Part shown: one piece after another, positions 1 to 9,146 of the stretch | Numbering within the stretch: position 1 is the first letter of the stretch | How the letters are laid out: every line of letters begins with the position of its first letter | Origin: Amanita rubescens | Lineage: Eukaryota > Basidiomycota > Agaricomycetes > Agaricales > Amanitaceae | Direction: 5' to 3' | DNA: 16,448 nucleotides | Assembly: GCA_015039365.1 (NCBI GenBank) | Contig: WION01000789.1 | Coordinates: 1-16,448, forward strand | The notes under the pieces: generated by a model | What the model was told of the DNA's origin: nothing | The model's input: only the letters and a program-made list of their open reading frames with translations | Database searches by the model: none | Made by a program: the position numbers and the translations under genes

Positions 1-900
1 CTGGGTGGAATCCAAAGATCTAAGGTGGGTGGAACACCTTCTTCAATAGCGGCTTGGCGGCGACGATGTATTATTTCGTCTTGCAAGCTACGACCGTTTC
101 TTAGTCATGCAGCTAGGAAGTGATCTCGTCGATCGTGAACTGTGACAGGTCCACGTCTCGTGACACCAAATCTGGTATCAGAGTTGACGACACGAACTAT
201 CGTCCTTGTATAGGACAATTCTGGGATTGGTGCCGGTGTGTCAATAAAGGTCCAGTTCCCTATGATTAAGGGAAACAGTGGGATTGGTGCGTCGTAAGGA
301 GGTAATCTCCGGGCAGGGGGAAATGATTCTCCTTCGGTTTCGTAAACTGGTAACGGAGTACTAGTTTTGGAATCCAGTTTTCTTTCCTAAAAGAGAATTT
401 AATGAGCTTAAAGCTTAATTTAATTAAAGCTAAAAGTCTAATTCGTCTTTATTAAGTTACCAGGGTGCCTTAGACTAGAATGTCAGACTATATAGAGTTC
501 CTCGATAACGAGTACAGTCTATATTCGGTTAAACCAACCGACCCTGAGTAACTTAGTTACAAGCCAAGCTTAGATAAAGCTCAGGTCCACAGGTCCACTT
601 GGTCTTGAAAGCTTGGATAATCCCTGAATGCTGTAAATGACATGCATAATCAATCGCTGGCTCAAGCGCTCTTGGGCGAACCATGGTTTTACCCATTGCG
701 ATTGTAAATAGAAATAACGTCTGGTCCATAAGCCCCCCAGACCATTATGTAAGCACAACCAGTAATCAATATGAAACTTCTAAATGGGATTATGGGATCA
801 CCATAGAGCCCAAACTTAGAATGATCCTATCAATCATTCCGACTAAAGGAGTCCCTAAGGGCGCATCCTTAATCAATTGCGTGTACCACCCACAATGAGG
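1..900. other. Unassigned flank, no recognisable gene
   Basis: No coding region with a recognisable domain was found on either strand. The longest open stretches (about 70 codons, e.g. 683-898 on plus) have no family signature. The segment holds a tRNA-primer-site-like motif at 173-183 and a few short inverted repeats, for example TTCCCT/AGGGAA near 247-266 and TCGGTT/AACCGA near 526-541. It is probably part of the transposon that ends at 1732, but this is inference from position. Confidence 0.4.
173..183 (+). promoter_or_regulatory. Candidate tRNA-iMet primer binding site
   Basis: TGGTATCAGAG matches the first 11 bases of the primer binding site that many LTR retrotransposons use to capture plant-type initiator methionine tRNA. 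A possible LTR end (GTGACA) lies 8 bases upstream. The rest of that LTR would lie outside the window, and its end does not match the terminus at 1732. The motif could therefore be chance or belong to a different element. Confidence 0.3.
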
Positions 901-1732
901 TGTCAGCACATCGTTTATACTAGAAGTTGTTTATATACGAGCCATATTGTATTCTAAAGCCTCTAAGGGGCTTATAATGGTATAGCGTGCAATAATACCC
1001 CAGTCACAGCATGGTGCGCAAGCGTGAAAACACCATGGGGGCCGATGTTGCCATGCCAGCATCGAGAAACATAGGTAATACCCTTATCCCTGGGTGTCTA
1101 GGAGATCCCCCTAAAGCCCTAGGGTCCGGGCACATGTCATTAGCGCATATGCCATATCAAGGATCAGTGGTATCAAGATGATAAGACCATATCAGGCTCG
1201 CTGCGATACTATACCAGTGGGACATCATGTCGAGCAGTGAGCGACGAGCAGCGATGTGGGTCCTGGCAATATCAGCAGCAGGGCCCATAACCTGACAAAG
1301 AAGACAGGTCTACGCGAGAGCGTGTCCACAGCATGAGCAGGTGCAATAGCTTACCTATTGCGATATAGTCTTAGCACTACCCTTCGGCGTAGTAGTGATA
1401 GTAAGAGGAAGAGAATGGATTGTCCTATTCTACGATACAGGACAGATTTATATACTAAGAGAGAACAAATATGTGTCTACATATGTGTAAGCATATAGTA
1501 TAGATGGGAAGATATGGCGTGCTAAGCACACCATAAGGTGCGATCATGAGTCTATCATGATGTCACTATGATATCATAATGAAGTCATTATGATGTCACT
1601 ATGATATCATAATGAAGTCATTATGATGTCATCTCTATGTCATACATAAAGGATGATGCGAGCGATATGAGTAACATTGATTGTAGTCAATCAGTAGTTA
1701 ATCATTCTATAAATATAATTCTATATTTAACA
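901..1732. repeat. Candidate LTR; right terminus at 1732 is firm, left end tentative
   Basis: Homology between the outer gypsy gag and the inner copy starts exactly at 1733, immediately after ...TTTAACA. This is what an LTR terminus (ending CA) inserted into gag would look like. The left edge is guessed at TGTCAGCAC (901), giving an 832-bp TGT...ACA unit; the purine tract before it is weak. The segment is AT-rich near its right end, has TATA-like stretches, and carries a tandem repeat at about 1555-1633. No gene was found in it. Confidence 0.35.
1555..1633. repeat. 33-bp tandem repeat, about 2.3 copies
   Basis: The motif GATGTCACTATGATATCATA recurs with a period of 33 bases (GTCACTATG at 1562 and again at 1595), followed by a partial third unit. 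Each unit contains the palindrome TATGATATCATA. It lies within the candidate LTR and may act as a small enhancer-like array or be simple replication slippage. Confidence 0.8.
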
Positions 1733-1807
1733 CCCTGCACCCAACCCACGAATCCCTAGTCTCATCGGAGATCTCCCTGAATTTAAAGGAAAGCGAAAGG
1801 ATGCCAA

Positions 1808-1813
1808 TATGTA
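1808..1813. other. Probable Tc1/mariner excision footprint
   Basis: The outer gag reads CCAA-TATGTA-CATTC where the inner copy has CCAA-TA-CATTC. A target TA has become TA-TG-TA, a net gain of 4 bases. This is the canonical scar left by Tc1-type elements, which duplicate TA and leave two terminal bases. It shifts the gag frame. Confidence 0.45.
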
Positions 1814-2505
1814 CATTCATAGAAGATATCAAAATCTTCTTTGACATGAACCCTGAATGGATGAACACAGACCGTTTAAAAATCCTTGCTGCCCTAAATA
1901 AGATCTCAGATGGAGCTAGACAATGGAAAAAGAATAAATTAGCGGATTTACGAAAATCACGCGCCACCATCGAAGGAGGCGTCACAAGACCCGCTTTATT
2001 CAACAATTGGGATGCATTTAAACTGTCATTCTTGACAGATTGGGGAGAAGTAGATCCGAGTGGAAACGCATACACAAAAATTCTCAATCTACAGAACAGA
2101 TCGTCTATGAAAGGGAAGAAACAAATGACCCTACCAAATTACGTCAATCAGTTCAAGGAACAGATTACGAAAGCCAGAATCAAAGGAGAAGCAGCATTCC
2201 ATATGTTCGGAAAAGGACTTACAGCACCAGAGTTCGAAAAAGCAATGCTTATGAATCCAAAAACACTACAAGATTGGTACGACATTGCTATCAAACTTGA
2301 CAACATCCGAACCCGTTCATATGCTTATTCCCCTCAATCTGGAAATGGTCATTCATCATCCTCTCACAACAATGAATCTTGGGCAATGCAGATTGATCAC
2401 AAGTATCTAGAACAAGACATTGACACAGATTTAGAACTTGCGATCAGATCTATGTCCAAAGAAGAAAGAGAACGCTACATCAGAGACAGTTTATGTTTCA
2501 TCTGC

Positions 2506-2521
2506 GGAATCAATTTATCAA
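2506..2521. other. Probable hAT-type excision footprint
   Basis: The inner copy reads GGAATCAA-AGG at this site; the outer copy reads GGAATCAA-TTTATCAA-AGG. The net gain is exactly 8 bases, and five of the eight repeat the adjacent target. hAT elements make 8-bp duplications and leave such scars with altered bases at the join. It disrupts the zinc knuckle of Gag. Confidence 0.4.
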
Positions 2522-2776
2522 AGGACACATGTCAGGGCAATGCCCAAAGAAGAAAAGAAACAAAGGGAAAGGCCGATTTAGAGGAGGAAAGAAAACGAGG
2601 TTCACACCCGGATGTCACATTCGAGCCACATCAAATGATGGTGACGAAAACTGGGAAGAAGAAGAAGTCCGAGAGTCTAAACCAAATTACACCAAGAACA
2701 TCTGAGTGCTGATGAAAGGGATGTCACTCGACGAAAAGAACAATCTATTACTATCTCTTGCCGACGACAATGAGGA

Positions 2777-2783
2777 TTTTTAA
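2777..2783 (+). promoter_or_regulatory. Candidate -1 frameshift site at gag stop (outer copy)
   Basis: Gag ends GAT TTT TAA. The pol frame is the -1 frame, open across the same bases (TTT TTA ACA GTG). A run of five T immediately before the stop would allow P-site slippage of one base. The arrangement is identical in the inner copy. The alternative is reinitiation at the ATG 12 bases downstream of the stop. Confidence 0.4.
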
Positions 2784-2785
2784 CA

Positions 2786-3302
2786 GTGGGACTCATGACA
2801 GTGGATGAAGTTCCGGAATTATCAGATTCAACTCTCAATATATCTCATGTAACAGTACAATCTATTTCAAAACAAAGATTATCTGTCCCTATCAAAGTTG
2901 AAACTGAAAATAACACTGAAAACCTCGTTGCCCTTATTGACTGCGGAGCTGAAGGGATATTTGTCGACAAAAGGATAGCACACAAATGGAGAAAACGAAA
3001 AACTTCACAACCAATTAAAGTTTATAACATTGATGGCACCATAAACAAAGAAGGAGAAATTGATGAACAATGTCTAATCACCTTCGAAATGAACGGAAAA
3101 TGCATGACCGAATGGTTTTACATATCAGCAATAGGAAAACAAACGATCATACTGGGGCTCCCTTGGCTAGAGAAGCACAACCCAGACGTAAATTGGAGAG
3201 AAAAGACTCTAGAGTTCCGAGACTCTGAACAGGACAAGATCAAGGCATCACTTCGGAACATCTGTCAACAGATTGACAGAATAGCTATGCCTGAATGGGA
3301 AG
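2786..3302 (+). pseudogene. pol: Pol N-terminus: retropepsin-like protease, outer copy
   Basis: This encodes the aspartic protease that matures Gag-Pol. The active-site loop reads LIDCGAEGIFVDK, i.e. Asp-Cys-Gly rather than the common Asp-Ser/Thr-Gly, and it is followed by the second conserved segment IILGLPWLEKHNPDVNW. The frame is open from the gag junction up to PEWE at 3300. There the inner element has inserted; the apparent end at 3319 is read-through into its LTR. The same frame resumes at 12262 as EEDLIIGYLMSHK. The nearly identical protease of the inner copy (8368-9144, minus) confirms the assignment. Confidence 0.9.
3298..3302. repeat. 5-bp target site duplication GGAAG (left)
   Basis: GGAAG directly precedes the TG of the left LTR and is repeated directly after the right LTR at 12262-12266. 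A perfect 5-bp duplication is typical for Ty3/gypsy integrases and fixes both borders of the inner element. Confidence 0.95.
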
Positions 3303-3754
3303 TGTTACGAACTCGTTAATCTCAACCTAAGTTGCAATAGCAACTCTAGTCACGATTACAAGTCTAAGTCAAACGTTGATGAGATACAAGTTCAATACTA
3401 AGTCAAGTCGTTGACTTAGGATCTGAGGACGATTGTGGTTGATGAGTTAAGAGTAAGGTTATATTGCCAGACGACAATAAACAGCTAAGTCGAACTTAGG
3501 GTTCGACTCTAGAATACAGGCGGTACTTATACTAGCGAGTACAATGAGACGTACTAATTAATGTATAAAGGTAAGTACGAAAGTAGGTATAAGGACGGCA
3601 TCATATGTGGAATAAGGAAGTGGTATAGAAGGGAACGAGTTAGTCCGTATGAATCGAGCATAAGGGAGACAACGAGTAAGGTATGCATAAAGAAAATAAA
3701 CATGTCCAATGTGTCATGTAAGCATAATGCGGGAGTCCGTACCGTGTTGTAACA
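3303..3754 (-). repeat. 3' LTR of inner element (452 bp)
   Basis: It begins TGTTACGAAC and ends GTTGTAACA on plus, with terminal inverted bases TGTTA/TAACA. It aligns end to end with 11807-12261, with eight substitutions and one 3-base TAG indel. All substitutions fall at CpG positions. Open reading stretches inside the LTR (e.g. 3561-3752) are incidental. Confidence 0.97.
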
Positions 3755-3768
3755 CTAGCTCTCCCCTA
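3755..3768 (-). promoter_or_regulatory. Polypurine tract of inner element
   Basis: On minus the bases read TAGGGGAGAGCTAG directly before the TGTTACAAC start of the 3' LTR. This is the position and composition of the RNase H-resistant primer for plus-strand DNA synthesis. The extra gene stops 26 bases upstream of it. Confidence 0.8.
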
Positions 3769-3794
3769 CATTGTTGACTGCAACAACAAAACGT

Positions 3795-5512
3795 TCAGGT
3801 GTTCATGTTGTGGGTAGCGTTGTCGTCGTAGTCATAGCCGTAAGTGCCGTAGTCGTAGCAGGCGTCGTCATCTGCTCCGTCGCACTGTTGTCCGTTGACG
3901 CATGCCTGGCACTGCGACGCGTGGTGTGCCTTCTTCTTTCCCTTCTTCTTCAGCTGACGAGGGCAGCGGCAAGTGGTAACCGGGGTATCTGGGGTAGTTC
4001 GAGAACGTCCTTGCGTCTGAGTGGAAGGACCGGGTGTCGGATTGCGTCGGCTCGTGGGAGCGCGTGTAGATAGAGTAGGCAGAGGAGGAATTGCAGTAGC
4101 GAGATGATGATCCTCAGAGGCATGTTTACCTCAGAAGTGGATACAGTGGTTGTAACGGTGGGGGTGGTTGTTGGCGGCATTGGTCATACTGCGGGTCGTA
4201 GGTCGTCGAGGAGTTGGAGGGTCGTTTCATCGAGTAGTGGGGACAGGAATATTCCAGACTCCGTTGCGAATAACGGTGGTGGTGGGGGATGATGGGGATT
4301 GACGAGCAAGAGGAGTCTTCTTATCTCGTTTCGGTTCTTCCGTAGTGAGATCGCCTGTTGTATGGATTCGGCGATGAAGATCGAGATCACTGATCACATT
4401 ATTGATCTGCGAAATGTGGTCGCTAGTGAGTTGATGCAGGGGAACTCCATCTGCGAATTCGCTTGTGGTCCATTCTGTGTCTCCTTGGATACTGGACAGG
4501 AGATCTCAGATCTTTCCGGTGAGGCACCAGATCTCTCTCGATTTACGATCTGTCTCCATAATGCATCTAGTTGCTCGGTGTCGGTCGGGAGTAGCTTCGG
4601 TAGCGCGAAACCAATGGTTGACAAGGATACGGTTATTCTGGTTGTTGGGCTGTATCTTTAGTCCAAACCTTTGTTCTTCGATGCTTTCTATAGCAAGGAT
4701 GATATAGCGCTCGATGTCAGCTGTGAGAAGTCGTCGTAATAGATCTATCGCCAGCTGATCTAGGTTTCCTCCTTTCGGATGAATGTCTTCCCAGTAGAGT
4801 GCCGTGATGTTCAGAAATGTTTCGATTAAATCGGCACAGTGATAGTTGTATTGATCTCGGGCTTGACCGGCGAGGGTGGTGGCGGTTCGGAAATCCATGA
4901 GAAGTCGCCAGACTCGGGCTATCCTTTCTTGGTCAAAGTAATCGATCTGTAGTTTCGCGGCGTCACAGATCAGAGTGACTCAGTCTCTAACCTTGGTGTA
5001 AGTAGTAACTCCGTGATAACTGAGGTAGAGATCGGGGGTGGTTCGTAGGATGGGGCTAGCCATATTGCGGTGAGTCCCATCTGTACTGTGACTCTGGTCA
5101 TGGCTTCGAACAGGTTCTTTACGAGATTGAGTCGGAGCGTGACCGGCAAGTACCGTCTCTCTATGTAGGGTAACGCTAATGTCTTCAGCGTTTCTAGGTG
5201 GGATCGGTCAGCTAGTGCGATTTTCCTCAATTCATCCAGGTACAGCCAGAGTTTCTGATGTTCCAACTTGGGTTTCCTGGGCTTCGGTGGGAGTGATCGG
5301 GATCGTCTGAGACGTTGTTTGATCGGGAGATCCGTGGGGAACATCAATGAAGTCGTTCGGGTCAACGTCTTCTTTGTCGGTGTCGGTGGTATGAAGAACG
5401 AGTCGGGGTCGGTAGGAGTCAGAGGGAGTGGCGAGTTGGGTGTCAGTGGTCTCTCCAGCATAAAATTTGGACCAGGGGAAGTGTTGAACGGCGTCGGTGG
5501 TGTCGTTTCCAT
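3795..5512 (-). pseudogene. Extra (third) gene between pol and 3' LTR, unknown function
   Basis: This gene is not recognised. A protein of about 572 residues can be followed from ATG at 5512, 28 bases after the pol stop, to TGA at 3795-3797. Segment 1 (5512-4970, 180 codons) is Pro/Thr-rich with a basic patch (KQRLRRSRSLPPKPRKP), then helical. Near 4980-4990 one base appears to be missing and the frame shifts to segment 2. That segment is strongly helical (around IERYIILAIESIEEQRFGLK) and continues to the end through three in-frame TGA codons (4506-4508, 4227-4229, 4131-4133). The C-terminal part is Pro/Thr/Arg-rich, then Lys-rich (KKKGKKK), then has a cysteine cluster with spacing C-x2-C-x5-C-x7-C, and a Tyr/Asp-rich tail. 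With one base restored the length is a whole number of codons. The position equals that of env or accessory genes in other LTR elements, but no membrane segment or signal peptide was recognised. The cysteine cluster suggests metal or nucleic-acid binding. Confidence 0.6.
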
Positions 5513-5540
5513 TCTGCATAGTTGTGTATGAATGACATTT

Positions 5541-6383
5541 TCAAAGTTTCCTTTGTCTTTTATATTCTAGAAGGAGGTCTTCCATATGCATCAAGTTATT
5601 TTCTGGTTCCCATGTGTTTTCGCTGGTGTCATAGCCTTTCCACTTTACAAGGAACTGTAATTTTCCTCTAAACTTGCGATGTGCAAGCAGTGCTTCTACT
5701 TCGTATTCCTGTTCTCCTTCGATCAGATCGGGAGGGGGCTTTGTTTCCGTTGTTCCATGAAAGGAAGTCTCTTTGAATGGCGTTAGTAAGGTGGCGTGGA
5801 ATACGTTATGAATTTTCCATTGTCTTGGTAGTGTGAGACAATATGTCACTGGTCCTAAGACTTCTTTGATGGAAAAGGGACCTTCTCGTTTAGGTGCGAG
5901 CTTTCTGCTCTGATAAGGAATCTTCAGGTTCCTAGACTCTAACCATACTTTGTCATTGACTTTGAACGGTTTAGTCTTTCTCGTTGTTCTCTCCATCATC
6001 TTAGCTCGTGCTAGATCATGTGCGGCGAGTGCTTCTTCTCGTGCACGGAACAAAGAGTTGATGCGGTTATCAGCGGTTGGTGTGTTTGTCTTGTTTGAGA
6101 CAAGGGGAAGTGCAACCGGGGATGTTCCATACATCAATTGAAAAGGCGATTGTTTCAACGCTTCATGAGTGCGTGAGTTATGCGCGAATTGTGCTATTGG
6201 TATCATCTTGTTCCAAGTATCTGGTTCATAGGCACAGAATATTCGGAGATAAGCTTCTAATTCAGCGTTATATCGCTCCGTTTGTCCATCAGTTTGTGGA
6301 TGGAAGGCGGTACTCATTTGTGTTTGATCTTTAATGAGTCCATTATGCCATTGAAGACATGTGATGCGAACTGTGGTCCTCAA
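5541..6383 (-). pseudogene. pol: Pol C-terminal part: integrase core end and chromodomain, inner copy
   Basis: This is the last open segment of pol (280 codons from ATG 6383, the first about 20 out of the original phase). The integrase catalytic glutamate lies in STAFHPQTDGQTERYNAE; the integrase C-terminal region (NDKVWLESRNLKIPY, KLAPKREGPF) follows. The end is a chromodomain at about 5592-5705 (YEVEALLAHRK..LQFLVKWKGY..NTWEPENNL) with the expected aromatic residues. In chromoviruses this domain steers integration toward modified histones, usually H3K9-methylated heterochromatin. Upstream, near 6320-6335, one A seems to be missing from a short A run, which separates this frame from the preceding integrase segment. 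Confidence 0.92.
5592..5705 (-). other. Chromodomain of integrase
   Basis: About 38 residues at the integrase C-terminus have the chromodomain pattern Y-x-V-E..(L/F)VKWKGY..(N)TWEPE. The aromatic cage candidates are the first Tyr, the Trp of KWKGY and the Trp/Glu region of TWEPE. It is followed by a short helix ending in LEYKRQRKL and the pol stop. Confidence 0.9.
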
Positions 6384-7054
6384 TCGGAGATCATGACGTC
6401 GGGTAAACCAAAGTTTTTGAATACATTCCGAATGTAGAGGTCGGCTGTTTCATCGGCGGTGATAGTTTTGTTACAAGGCATGAGAATTACTCCCTTTGTA
6501 AGTCCTTGATCGACCACGATAAAGATAGAATCAAAACCGTCACTTGTGGGTAAATCAGTTATGAAATCCATGGTTATTTGTTGAAAGGGTCGGTGTGCAT
6601 GAGACTTGATTGGCATCAGAGGTGCGGCAGTAGGGTGAGTATTCGATTTCATTTGTTGACATGCCGTGCATCCGTCAATAAACTGTTTAACCATTTTGGA
6701 CATTAATGGCCACCAGTAATATTCCTTTAGTAAGGCGAGAGTTTTGAAGAAACCGGGGTGTCCGCTTGTTGGTGATTCATGAAATTCTCTAATAATATCT
6801 CGGCGAAGATCGGCATCAGGAGGGATAAATGATTTCCCTTTGTACAGGATTAATTCGTTGTCAAGGGTCCAATCAGAAAGGGCTGTGCGTAAAGGTGGTG
6901 TTCCTTTTTGTTTTAGGCATTTTTTGATTGATTGAGCAAATTCATCTTTGACAGTTATTTCTATTGCTCTGTCATGGAGATCTTCGGCGATTGTGCGAAT
7001 GAAAAGTTCTTTTGGGAGCATCGTTATTAACTCTTCTGGTTCGTCTTTTGTCAT
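6380..7054 (-). pseudogene. pol: Integrase N-terminal zinc-binding and core domain, inner copy
   Basis: This open segment of 224 codons starts with the linker after RNase H. It contains the HHCC zinc-binding domain (FHESPTSGHPG ... CTACQQMK) and the integrase core. The first catalytic aspartate is in TMDFITDLP, and the second is in GLPDVMISD at the very end. The stop TGA (6380-6382) stands where the family has Arg in the SDRGPQF motif, so it is best explained as CGA to TGA. The start at 7054 overlaps the previous segment because one base is missing near 7072-7075, in what should be an ADTLSRRPD-like stretch. Confidence 0.92.
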
Positions 7055-8367
7055 ATGATCGGGTCGGCAGGATAAGTGTCCGCTATTATTAGTTTTGCTC
7101 CAGGAACGTGGGTTAATTTAATATTAAATCGAGACAAGTCGTTCCACCATCGTGCTTGGTGGTTTGTAAGACGTTGTGGTTCTCGATAATAGAGTAAGTT
7201 CTTGTGGTCGCAATGAATAATGACAGGGTGTTCTGCTCCTTCGAGCAGGTATCTCCATTTGTTGTAAAGAGCGTAGTAGATGGTGAATAACTCTCGGTCG
7301 TAGATTTGCCATTGTGTTTCAGTCGGTGTTAGAGCGTGGGATAGGTATCCGCATGGGTGTAAGTCGCCATTGTCATCTTTCTGCATGAGAACTGCTCCGA
7401 TAGCGCAGTCTGATGCGTCCGTTTGTAGAACAAAGGGTTTGTTAACATTGGGCATCATTAAGACAGGTGCGGATGTAAAGCGTTCTTTTAATAGATCAAA
7501 TGTGACTTGGCATTCTGCGGTCCATGTCCATAATTTCTTTTTCTTTGTTAAGTCGTGCAGGGGTCGTGCAAGGTGGGCGAATCCGAAAATAAACCTTCGA
7601 TAGTAATTTCCGAATCCTAAAAAGGATCTAACTTGTTTAACGGTAGAAGGGGTTGGCCAGTCCCTGATTCCGGCAAGTTTGATCGGGTCCATTTTTATTG
7701 TATTTTTGGATATGACGGTGCCTAGAAAATCAACTTCTTTGGCAGCAAATTTACACTTTTCAAGCTTGAGGTAAAGATCATGTTTCTGTAATCGTTCAAG
7801 TACTTGTTTTGTTCGAATCTCGAGTTCTTCTTTAGTGCGCACGTGTATTAGCATGTCATCCATGTAGATGACGAGCCATCCCTTTTCTGTAAAATCCCTA
7901 AAATAATCATCCATCATAGCTTGAAATGTTGCTGGTGAATTTCGTAATCCAAAGAACATGACGTTAGGTTTGAATAAACCTCGATTGGTGATAAAGGCAG
8001 CTTTCCATCTGTCAGATTCCTTGATTTGAACGTTATTGTATCCCCAACGGATGTCCAATTTTGTAAAGTATTCCGAGTCTTTGAGCTTTATCATAAGATC
8101 GGAGATAAGGGGTAATGGATATGCGTTTGGTTTAGTGTATTCGTTCAAGTATTGATAGTCTTGGCAGGGTCGTAATTTTTGTGCTTCTTTCTTTTCTACA
8201 AAGAAGAAAGGTGATGCCTGCGGCGATTTCGATGGTCTGATGTAGCCTTTTTTGATGTGTTCTTTAATCCATTTGTCCAGTGTGTTCTGCTGTTTTGGAG
8301 ATAAGGGATAGATTTTTCCTCTTTTTGGTATGAAATCATCGCGAAGTTCTATCTGGTGATCCCAGGA
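7051..8367 (-). pseudogene. pol: Reverse transcriptase and RNase H, inner copy
   Basis: The frame is open from the TGA at 8368-8370 down to 7051, about 438 codons. RT motifs follow in order: KGYIRPSKSPQASPFFFVEKK, LDIRWGYNNVQI, FGLRNSPATFQ, the catalytic VIYMDDMLIH (YMDD box), FLG and the FGNYYRRFI thumb region. RNase H follows with VLQTDASDCAIGAV, YDRELFTIYYAL, IIHCDHKNL and HVPGAKLIIAD. It converts element RNA to DNA inside virus-like particles. The catalytic residues look intact, and the damage lies at both borders: the TGA upstream and a 1-bp deletion downstream. The sister copy at 12262-13621 confirms the alignment. Confidence 0.95.
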
Positions 8368-9144
8368 TCAGCTTTCTGGGAATCGTTCACTTGCTTTTTT
8401 CTCGAATACATCTTTCCATGCCGAGTATTCAGGAGGGAGCATGTAAACCTCCTCTGTTTGATGGTACTTATGTTCCATTTGTTGAGCTGGTGTATATCGT
8501 GCGATAGTTACTTGATCGTATTCGTCTTCTGACCAGCTTCCTATGTCCTCAAATGTGTGCATGTTCCATCCGTGATCTGTCATCTGTGATCCTTTGTGTG
8601 ACATCAAATATCCGATGACGAGTTCATCTTCCCATTCAGGCATAGCTATTCTGTCAATCTGTTGACAGATGCTCTGAAGTGATGCCTTGATCTTGTCCTG
8701 TTCAGAGTCTCGGAACTCTAGAGTCTTTTCTCTCCAATTTACATCAGGGTTATGCTTCTCTAGCCAAGGAAGCCCCAGTATGATCGTTTGTTTTCCTATT
8801 GCTGATACGTAAAACCATTCGGTCATGCGTTTTCTGTTCATTTCAAAGGTGATAAGACATTGTTCATCAATTTCTCCTTCTTTGTTTATGGTGCCATTGA
8901 CGTTGTAAACTCTAATTGGTCGTGAAGTTTTTCGTTTTCTCCATTTGTGTGCTATCCTTTTGTCGATAAATATCCCTTCGGCTCCGCAGTCAACAAGGGC
9001 GACAAGGTTTTCAGTGTCGTTTTCAGTTTCAACTTTGATAGGGACAGATAATCTTTGTTTTGAAATAGATTGTACTGTTACATGAGATATATCAAGAGTT
9101 GGATCTGATGTTTCTGGAGCTTCATCCACTGTCATGAGTCCCAC
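8368..9144 (-). pseudogene. pol: Pol N-terminus: protease and linker, inner copy
   Basis: Retropepsin-like protease with active-site loop VALVDCGAEGIFIDK (Asp-Cys-Gly) and second motif IILGLPWLEKHNPDVNW, followed by a linker to RT rich in acidic residues (SWSEDEYDQ). The frame is -1 relative to gag, and the first usable start is GTG at 9144 or ATG at 9135. It ends at TGA 8368-8370; the outer copy has CGA there (12524-12526), so this stop is a CpG transition. With the two downstream single-base deletions corrected, 9144 to 5541 is a whole number of codons, about 1201 residues, consistent with one Pol. Confidence 0.93.
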
Positions 9145-9146
9145 TG

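Larger units (their letters stand above)
1733..2783 (+). pseudogene. gag: Gag polyprotein, outer copy (5' truncated, frameshifted)
   Basis: This encodes the capsid/nucleocapsid part of a gypsy Gag, which packages element RNA in virus-like particles. Homology to the inner gag begins at its PSLIGDLPEF region. The frame breaks at a 4-base insertion (1810-1813), resumes as an open frame from 1801 (residues FFDMNPEWMNTDRLKILAAL), and runs to the zinc knuckle. There an 8-base insertion (2514-2521) splits the CCHC motif after CFICGI, so the open frame from 1801 ends out of phase at 2712. In the original phase the gag stop is TAA at 2781-2783, just after NEDF. About 240 N-terminal residues present in the inner copy are missing. 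Gag of this family is identified by the downstream protease and RT and by the CCHC knuckle. Confidence 0.85.

Noticed and set aside
683..898. Possible 3' end of a retrotransposon polyprotein just before base 901
   Set aside because: The position is suggestive, but the 71 codons show no RNase H, integrase or other recognisable motif.
2514..2521. Authentic alternative form of the zinc knuckle in the outer copy
   Set aside because: The insertion breaks the CCHC spacing and shifts the frame. The inner copy has the normal motif.
1801..2712. 303-codon open frame as an intact gene
   Set aside because: It starts inside gag after a frameshift and ends out of phase after the 8-base insertion; it is a fragment of gag.
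3561..3752. Open stretch of 63 codons, identical type at 12068-12259
   Set aside because: It lies wholly inside the LTRs, duplicates because the LTRs duplicate, and is on the strand opposite to the element. No domain was seen.
3303..3754. Classical RIP as the mutation source
   Set aside because: RIP mainly changes CpA to TpA. All LTR differences are at CpG, with A, T, C or G before the C and no clear 5' preference.
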